Assembly: GCA_001692895.1 (NCBI GenBank)
Contig: KV748221.1
Coordinates: forward strand, 475,056-539,055
Length of the DNA stretch: 64,000 nt
From: Cenococcum geophilum 1.58
Taxonomy: Eukaryota; Ascomycota; Dothideomycetes; Gloniales; Gloniaceae
Direction of reading: 5' to 3'
Of the stretch, positions 56,580 through 64,000 are shown one piece after another. The notes under the pieces were generated by a model, which worked only from the letters and a program-made list of their open reading frames with translations, ran no database searches and was not told the DNA's origin. Position numbers and translations under genes: made by a program. Each line of letters opens with the position of its first letter. Position 1 is the stretch's first letter.

Positions 56580-59500
56580 AGTCCACTGTAGTTCCTACTA
56601 TAAGGCCCCATTATATAATTACTACTATAGTTACGGTTTTAGTAAGTTAAATAATATACTACTAAAAGCAGCCACTATAACGCCATTAACGGCGGTAACT
56701 ACGTTAGGATTAGGTAACGATACTAGTATAGCAGATACTAATTCGCAATAACCTATAACAGTAGGATAGTTATAAGTAATAGTTAACCAGTTAACGGAAG
56801 ATAATATAGTACTTAAAAATAGGATTAATAGAATAGGAGCAGCAAAGGTTAAGTTACTATTAATTAAAAGATTTTTAGGGGAAAGATTAAAGCTTAAAGG
56901 ATTCCTTATGCAAATATACTTTAAGGTTGCGTAAGAGGAAGTAAAGCTAGTAATAACTATGGATTAAGTAGCGTACGCAGGATTATTCTTATTAGGAAGA
57001 GCACTTAAATAGTTTAAGCCTTACCTTATAGAGATATAAGTAAATAGAATAACAATAATAAACTAAGAGGTATAGTTTATGTTCTTAAGTTAGGAAGGGT
57101 TTATAGAGTAACTTATACAAATGTTTAGAGATCCGGAGGCAATAACTATAGTAGAAAGAAAACTTTAAGATATTATATAACAAACCTTAGCAATTAAGTA
57201 TACTATATAGTTCTAAACGCTAGTAACGTAAGTTAAGTAAAATAATAAGGCGCTTATGGTATAATATAAACAGGGACTTAAGGCTAAAGTCTAAAACATA
57301 ATTATTCTAATAAAAGATGCGGATACCCTAAGGGAACTAATAGATTAAGCGATAAAGATTAATAATAGGATCTACTAAAGGGAATAGGCTAAAAAAGGCT
57401 AGGATAGAGTTCTATAGTTATATAAGATATAAAGTACGCAATAACCTAAGCTAAATTAGAAAATATGGTATGGCGCAGAGCTAATAGACTTAAGTAGTAC
57501 TAAAGAAACCTATAAGAAATAGAGTAAAAAACTATAGAAACTTAGAGGTTAAGAATTAAGTAATTATAGGACTAAGGAGTATAGGCTAAACTAGGGATCT
57601 TAGTAATAGAAGACGTTTAAGCGGACTCTATAATAAAAGCAATAGTTTAAAAAGGGAGCTTATATAAATTGCGAAAAATAGGGTTATTTCGCCAGAGACT
57701 ATAGAAGTAGTTAGAGTTATTATATAGTAAAGGGAACTAGACCGGTAGTATATAATATAGATATATAGAGGGATAATAGTATGCTATAAGGAATAAAAGA
57801 ATATTTAATTAGAAGTTTTGCGTTTTGTTATAATAACGTATACTAAATTTATAAAGACGTTAAGTATGGTGTAAGCTATTAGCTATAAGAACTAGAGTTA
57901 AGAGGACTTAAAGGAACTAAAGAGTTAGATAAAGAATAAGATCGACTCTATAAGCTAGATTAGGATATTACAGTAATATACGGATAATAATTAGTAATAA
58001 TAATAATAAAGTTAGAGTACTTATTAATTAATAGCGACGAGGATAGTAAAGGAACTAACTAGGGGTATTTAAACCTTAATAACGTAATAGAAGTAGAGAC
58101 TAAGACCGCTATAAAGCAAGGTTTGGTAATAGGTATTATAATACCGTTAGATACGGCATCTATTGCTTTATAAGATAAAAGGAGTAATATCTAAAGATAA
58201 TTAAGTAAATAGACGACTACTAGTGCTAGCTTACCACTTAATAAAGGTAAAAGGCTAAAGGCTTAAGATTCTTAAGACGAGATAAGAGACGACTAAGATT
58301 CTTAAGATAAAATGAGGTATGCTTAAGGACCTATAATAGACGAAAACCGATAGAATAGAGCAATAGCTTAGTTTAGTAATATATGAATAAGCTTAGGACG
58401 AAGTTTCCTAAAGGCATAAAACTCTTAAGACGAGATAAGTAAGATCTAGGACTCTTAAGATAAGATAAGGATACTAGTAAAGCCTAGTTAAACTAAGGCT
58501 AAAGCGTAACTTAAGAAAGAAGTAAGCTTAGGGTTAAAGAATCTAAGGGGTTAAGAATTTAGAGTATAAATAGGGATACCCGTAAGAAAGAAGTAAGAGA
58601 CTTCGCTATAGATTAGGGAATCTATAGTATAAATAGTAGTTAGACTAGGAGATAGATATATAGACCTAGAAGACTTACTAGGTAAATATAGTGTTTAGCC
58701 TAAAGATTAGAAAGTTAATACAGTAATTAAGAAGTAAGAGAACTTTAAGGATCTAATTATAAGACGTAAATAATAAGAAACTATAGACGAGTTTAGAGCA
58801 AAAATTATTATATAGTAAGAAAAAAAACTAGATATAAGATTTAGTATATTAGGTCGTATAAGGAATAGAGCACTTATATAAAGAATTACTAATAGGCTAA
58901 GAACAGGCATACTAAGAGCTAAGTAGCTTACTAAACTAGAAAATAAAAAGGATTTAGGGATTCTTACTAGGTTTAAAAAATGATATATAAAAGGCTGTTA
59001 TAACGTAGTAATAAGAAGATACTTCTTTACGGACAGACTATATATACTTTAGCAGCTATACTAAAAGTAGTATAGGCAACAACATAATGATAAGTAGGAA
59101 GATTTCTATATATAGTTAGATAAAAAAGTTATCCAAAACCACCTAATTACGGAAAAAGCGATAAATTATATTAAGGGAGCCTTAATTATAATATTAAAGG
59201 ATCTAGAGGAACAATTAGAGGACTGGAGAAATAAAAGGCGCGTTTTAGTACCTATAAATAAAGTTATAACGTTTAGATTAGTGCGATAGAGGTTTAAACT
59301 TAAAGATAAAGATAAGTTAAGAGTTAACCTAAAATACCTAGCATACTATACGCTATTATGGATTGTATACATAGACGATATATATAAGATGTATAAGAAT
59401 CTAAAGAAAAAGAACCAGAAATACCCTATAAGGATGTACTAGATAATAGATAAATAATAGTATAGGAATGCTAAGTATATATACGGCTGGTATCTAGCAG

Positions 59501-60799
59501 AAGTCTAAGAGGAAGGAAGTTTAATACTTTAACCAGGAAGGTTCCTTATAGAAGAATGCTTAGATAGATAATAATAGTAGGAATATCCAGAGAATACCTA
59601 TCTATAGTATATTAAAGATAAAAAGCGAACTAAATATTAGCTAAAGAATAAGCTAAGTGTAATAGGATTAAGTAGCTAATAGTTAGGAAAAGTAGAGGCC
59701 TATAGGACTAGAGGGAGCTAGTAGTAGAGCCTTAGACCCTTAAAGGAATTTAAGGATAATACCTAAACCTAAGAATTAATTGGCAAGATTAACAGTTTAA
59801 AGTGTTAGTAGATAGTAAAGCGATATAAAACCATATCTTACTAGCAGCAGTTAAAAGGATAGAGCTACTATATAGGCAAAAAGAGCACCCTTATTTATTA
59901 GTAACAATTTTAGGAGATCTAATAGCCTATGGAGGAGGTATTATTAATCTTAAAATAGGACTAATTTAGATAACTATTAAAGGAAGATAAGTTAAGATAT
60001 CTTTTAATATATTACTATTAGGGAATAATAAGGCAGTATTAGAAATACCTTAGTTATAGAAATATAATCTAAAGATTAATTGGGTTATAGGTTAGGTTAA
60101 TATTAGAGATATATAATAACGTAAGATGCAATAATAAACTAAGTTAGTATAGTACTAAGTCGGAGCAATATATAAGGAGACTAATTAAGGATTAAGCTAT
60201 ATACTAAAGAGATACCATAAGTATAATAAGAAGCTATGGTTACTAAAAAGTAAAAAGCTATTAGATTATATAGTATAGGACTATAAAATAGAGCTAGAAC
60301 TAAGAATAAGTTTAAGGTTTTACCTAACTTATAAGTTAATAGAAAAAGAGTTACAGGCACTTAAGAAGTTTATCCAGAAAAATCTTTAAAAAGGATACAT
60401 TAGACTATTATAGTCATTAGCGGGATATCTAGTACTATTTATACTAAAGAAGAATAAAAAACTTAGACTATACATTAACTATAGATAGTTAAACAGCATT
60501 ACTAGGAAGGATAGGTATTCTTTACCCTTAATTAGCAAAATCTAAGATAGGATTAGTAATACGTAAATCTTTATAAAGATAGATCTAAGATAGGCGTACT
60601 ATTAGATTAGAATTAAAGAAGGCGATAAATAGAAGGCAGCCTTTAGGTTAAAGGAAGGACTATATAAACTACTAGTTATATAATTTAGGCTTATAAACGT
60701 ACTAGTAACGTTTTAGAAGCGTATTAACAATATATTAAAAGAATACTTAGATGAATTTATTATAGTATACCTTAATAATATTATTATCTACTTAATAAG
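56195..60799 (+). mobile_element. Ty3/gypsy retrotransposon C (plus, 3' part cut off)
   Basis: The plus strand carries a RIPed gag (about 56760-57780) with LLIKRFLGERLKLKGFLMQI and VAYAGLFLLGRALK, and a zinc knuckle (about 57663-57715; ACINCEK.GYFARDYRS-like, with one Cys changed). A protease region and RT follow: IKIDLR.AYY.IRIKEGDK (about 60580-60630), INNILKEYLDEFIIVYLNNI (about 60725-60785). YLNN stands where YLDD is expected. The element is cut at 60799 by the LTR of gypsy B. Confidence 0.75.
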
Positions 60800-61221
60800 T
60801 GTAAGAGGCCAGCCTGACCGGAACGTATAATTATCTAATTAATAGTGTCACCGGTAAGTAGAAGGTAAGTTAAAGGTAAATAGAAGGTAAGTTAAAGGTA
60901 AATAGAAGGTAAGTTAAAGGTAAATAGAAGGTAAGTTAAAGGTAGAATAAGTTTTATATATTAAAGGACAAATGCTTCTAACTACTTCTATTTAGAGACT
61001 AATTACTAGTTCTTCTCTAAAGGAGAACCAGCTCCCTATATAATCTTTCTAAGACGCTAGTAAAACCCTTTACCCCTTATCTGTCTAACCGTGTCTTTTA
61101 AGATATAAATAGAATATAGGTAAGACCTCCTTCTAGAATATAGATAAGACCTCCTTTTGGAATATAGATAAGACCTCCTTCTATCTCATCTAATATGTAC
61201 CTTCTAGGGAATTCTATTACA
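60800..61221 (-). repeat. 3' LTR of gypsy element B
   Basis: 422 bp with TGTAA...TTACA inverted ends. It holds four units of a 22-bp repeat (AAGGTAAGTTAAAGGTAAAT, 60861-60946) and three units of TATAGATAAGACCTCCTT type (61110-61180). The polypurine tract CCTTAAAGGGGAGG on the minus strand lies directly inside (61222-61240). Confidence 0.75.
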
Positions 61222-63405
61222 ATTACCTCCCCTTTAAGGGTCTTAGTCCTTTAAGACTTCGCCTCTACTAAGCTTTTATAGAGTTCTAGCTAAAACCACT
61301 AAGGAAATTCTTAGTGAAAAGGTACTCCATAATGCGGCTTATAGCTAGTTTTTTACTAGTGTAAAACCTTACTTTATCCTTAGTTCCTCTACTCTTTTCC
61401 CACTATAGTTCCCTATAATACCTTTATAATGGAACTAAAATAATAATAATAAAAATTGGATAGGATTTACCTTTCTTATTATAAGAGTTTATTATAAGTT
61501 GATTTGGAGGTTGTCCTATACAATGCGTCTATAAGCTACTATCCCCATTTACCTAAAATGGATTCTAATAATGACGTCTTTATTTTAATTTTCTTCTAGT
61601 TTATAAGCTGTCGCCTTTTACGCGTCTTTTTATTAATAATACCATTCATCTCGTCTTTTAGCAGACTATTTCCTCTATATCTCCGCTTTTAGCTTCCATA
61701 TCTCTAGCTATTCTTTTATAGCTGCTTTATTCTCTTCTTATAATATATTTATAAGCAATAGAATTCCTACCTTATCTTCTTATAACAATACTAACTTCTT
61801 AAAGTATTCTTTTATAATAGCTCGTGGTTTCCAGACCGGCGGCAGTGTTGTTAATCTCCTGGTAATACCCTAGACAGTATCTGTTGCTCCTATAATAGTT
61901 TCCCTAAAATGCTATTATCGCTATATTTATGCTCTTACGTAGGATCCTTCCCACGTTTATAAGATGCCTTACTCTAGCAAAAACAAATCTAAGTACTCCT
62001 ATTATTGTAGCAGGAGAAAAACCTACATCCTAGTATTTCCCATTCCATCCTATTCTAGATTTCGCTAATTATGCTAGATCCCCGCTATCTATGCGTATAA
62101 GACTTATAGGCTCTAACGCACTATCTAAGATTTCCGCTAATATCCTAATAGTGATAGGCGGGGACAGAAGGTATCTTCCCTTACTTACAGACTCTTTAAT
62201 TCTATAAGGGTTTCCACTGCTATAGAGACGTAACGTTCTTAGACATACAGTATCTAGGAGCGTATATGCAAACAGCTTGTTCTTATTAATAATAATATTT
62301 ATACTCTTGCGCGGGCTACTCTAGCTAGGTGAGTTTCTCTAGTAACTTGTTTAGGAACTATGCTAACTCCTTTAGCTAATATCTCTCTAATCCCTACTTG
62401 GACGCCAATTTAGAACTTAGGAATACTAAGGATAGTAATAAAGGTTAAGATAAACGTTCTCCTCGCTAGTCTCCCGCCTATGCTAATCCTTCTAGTACCC
62501 GTCGTTCTAAAAAAAATGTTAGTGGAAGTGCTAATGCTTCTAGGGATAAAGGAGCTAATAATACCGTTAATAATAATGTTAAGATAGAAGAGGAGGCTCC
62601 TATTACTGCTGCTGGTATTTAAGTTATTACCTAGCTCTTTCTTTCTTATAGAATAGCTTTATATAGTGCCTCTTAGGTACCTCTAGAATGCCCTATTATT
62701 AGGAATTAACTTTATACTTTAGGGATGCCTTTATTCTAAGCTTTAGTAACAATCTATATAAACGCAGTACACTACTATAATCCCCATATATAATAAACGG
62801 GTGGTATTTCTATAGGTACCTTATAATTCCTTAAAATTTCTAATTCTTTATAGGCTGTCCTTTTGCTCCTTTTTGTACTATTAACTCTACTATATATCTT
62901 TAGTGCCAGGCCAGATACTCTCCTTTTATCCCTAGGGGATCTTACTAAATCCCCGAGGCTACTTCTTATAGTGCTACTACTCCTTCTTATATAGCGTCTT
63001 CTTTAAACAGTATCCCTAGTAGTTCTCCTATAGATCCCTATAGGCTTCCTCTTATAAGATTCTAGGATCCCTGTTATAATAGCGAAACGTTTTTGTTCTT
63101 AATGCCTATACTTAATTTTATAGTTTTAATTTACGAGGTCTTCCCTATTACTTTACCTATAGTATATCCGGAACCATTTCTAAGTCTTTACCTTTAGTTC
63201 TTAGGAAGGTTTTAATTACGGTGTCGCATCCCAGCCAAAGGTACTCCTTAAGTTCCTAACTATTATGCGCCTAAAAGTATTCTTCCCAATAAACTAAAAA
63301 TTCGCGCTTCTTCTAGCGCCATCTTTAGTCCAGAATATCTTCTACATTCCATTCCAGTTCCTTATTAATTTCGCTAGGTAGAGGCGGTTCCGCACTATCT
63401 CTTCT

Positions 63406-63615
63406 CTAGTATAGCTTTAGCAAGGAAATATAAAATATAGGATGTATTAGATAAGATTTCAGTAATTCCAATTCATAGGCTTGGTTTTCTTTAGTTTTCT
63501 TAACTATCTTAAAGGGTCTAAGCCACCGGTAATCCAGCTTCTTCTTAATGCGTTTTGTTCGGATATTTTTTATAAATAGTAAGACTTTGTCTCCTATCTC
63601 GAATTCTTTCAGCAT
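63406..63615 (-). pseudogene. Gypsy B integrase C-terminal region
   Basis: 69 codons open between RIP stops. The motifs GDKVLL, RTKR, KLDYRWLRPFKIV and IHPIFYISLLK are diagnostic for the GPF/GPY module after the integrase core of chromoviral gypsy elements. The surrounding frame is broken. Confidence 0.75.
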
Positions 63616-64000
63616 ATATTTTTCATTATAGTACCTTTTTTACGCGGCCTAGGCGTCTAGCAAGTGCTTTTTAAGTTCCTCTCTGCAAATTCTTATTTAC
63701 TTAATTCTTTTAGACGCCGCCAGTGCCTCTCTTTCGGGAACAATGTCCTTAACGTTCTAGGGGTTATTTACTTTTACCCCAAACAATGCTTTATAAGGGG
63801 TTATTTTTGTGCTGCTGTGGATGCTTATATTATATATATGCTACGCTAAAGCCAACCACAATATCTAATTATCCTGTTGATAATTAACATAGTAGCGAAG
63901 GTAGTGTTCTAACAACGTATTTAGACGCTCTGTTTGCCCGTCTATTTACGGGTAAAAGGCAGTGCTTATCCTTTGCTGTATTTTTAATAAGAGACAGAAT

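Larger units (their letters stand above)
60800..64000 (-). mobile_element. Ty3/gypsy retrotransposon B (minus, runs off the window)
   Basis: The 3' LTR is at 60800-61221. At 63615-63406 a minus-strand open frame reads FEIGDKVLLFIKNIRTKR and YRWLRPFKIVKKTKENQAYE, with YLIHPIFYISLLK, the C-terminal part of gypsy integrase next to a chromodomain; integrase core sequence continues to the window end (about 63980-63800). 61240-63400 lies downstream of the integrase and has no recognised domain. It is inserted in gypsy C. Confidence 0.75.

Overview
The window is nuclear DNA of a filamentous ascomycete (Pezizomycotina). The evidence is short GT-AG introns (43-114 nt, two longer) with CTAAC/CTGAC-like branch sites, fungal gene families (Bre2 of COMPASS, Enp1, Tdp1, a PaxB-like cyclase, a HET domain, F-box/leucine-rich proteins) and large AT-rich transposon blocks with the mark of repeat-induced point mutation (RIP): TpA is very frequent, CpA/TpG rare, CpG kept, and Trp/Gln codons of relic genes are turned into TAG/TAA.

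Layout. (1) 1-28.4 kb is a RIP-degraded nest of transposons that can be read as layers. A plus-strand Ty1/copia element (2317-26421) carries a Tad-like LINE (4864-10456, 15-bp target duplication) and a minus-strand copia element of the same family (10981-25926, target duplication CTTAT). The latter holds a second LINE (13972-19937, 14-bp duplication) and an unidentified segment that holds a third, 5'-truncated LINE (22127-24984, 13-bp duplication). A 163-bp TG...CA insert sits in the 3' LTR, and a hAT transposase relic follows. (2) 28.5-48.8 kb is a gene island of balanced base composition: NmrA-like protein (-), DUF427 protein (+), ENP1 (-), BRE2/Ash2-type SPRY protein (+), a secreted GH127/DUF1680 glycosidase (-), an F-box/LRR protein (-), TDP1 (-), a broken PaxB-like terpene cyclase (+), a second F-box-type protein (-) and a RIP-damaged HET-domain gene (+). 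I resolved exon structures for the main genes by reading frames across splice sites and comparing with remembered family motifs. (3) 49.2-64 kb is a second transposon block: a 2-kb non-autonomous LTR element with a minisatellite-bearing gene and GATAT target duplication, a minus hAT relic, and three gypsy elements (minus, plus, minus), each interrupting the previous one and running off the window.

The intact genes are mostly housekeeping and do not form an operon or a metabolite cluster. ENP1 (40S ribosome biogenesis) and BRE2 (histone H3K4 methylation) share a 171-bp divergent promoter; TDP1 and the PaxB-like pseudogene are also divergent. The island edges show decay: a truncated reading frame at 28.5 kb and the HET pseudogene at 48.5 kb. 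I did not find a clearly new biological system. The most unusual items are the 29-bp duplication around the 163-bp insert, the different un-RIPed 5' ends on two LINE copies, the minisatellite gene in the 2-kb LTR element, the 11-nt exon of the DUF427 gene and the orphan PaxB-like pseudogene.
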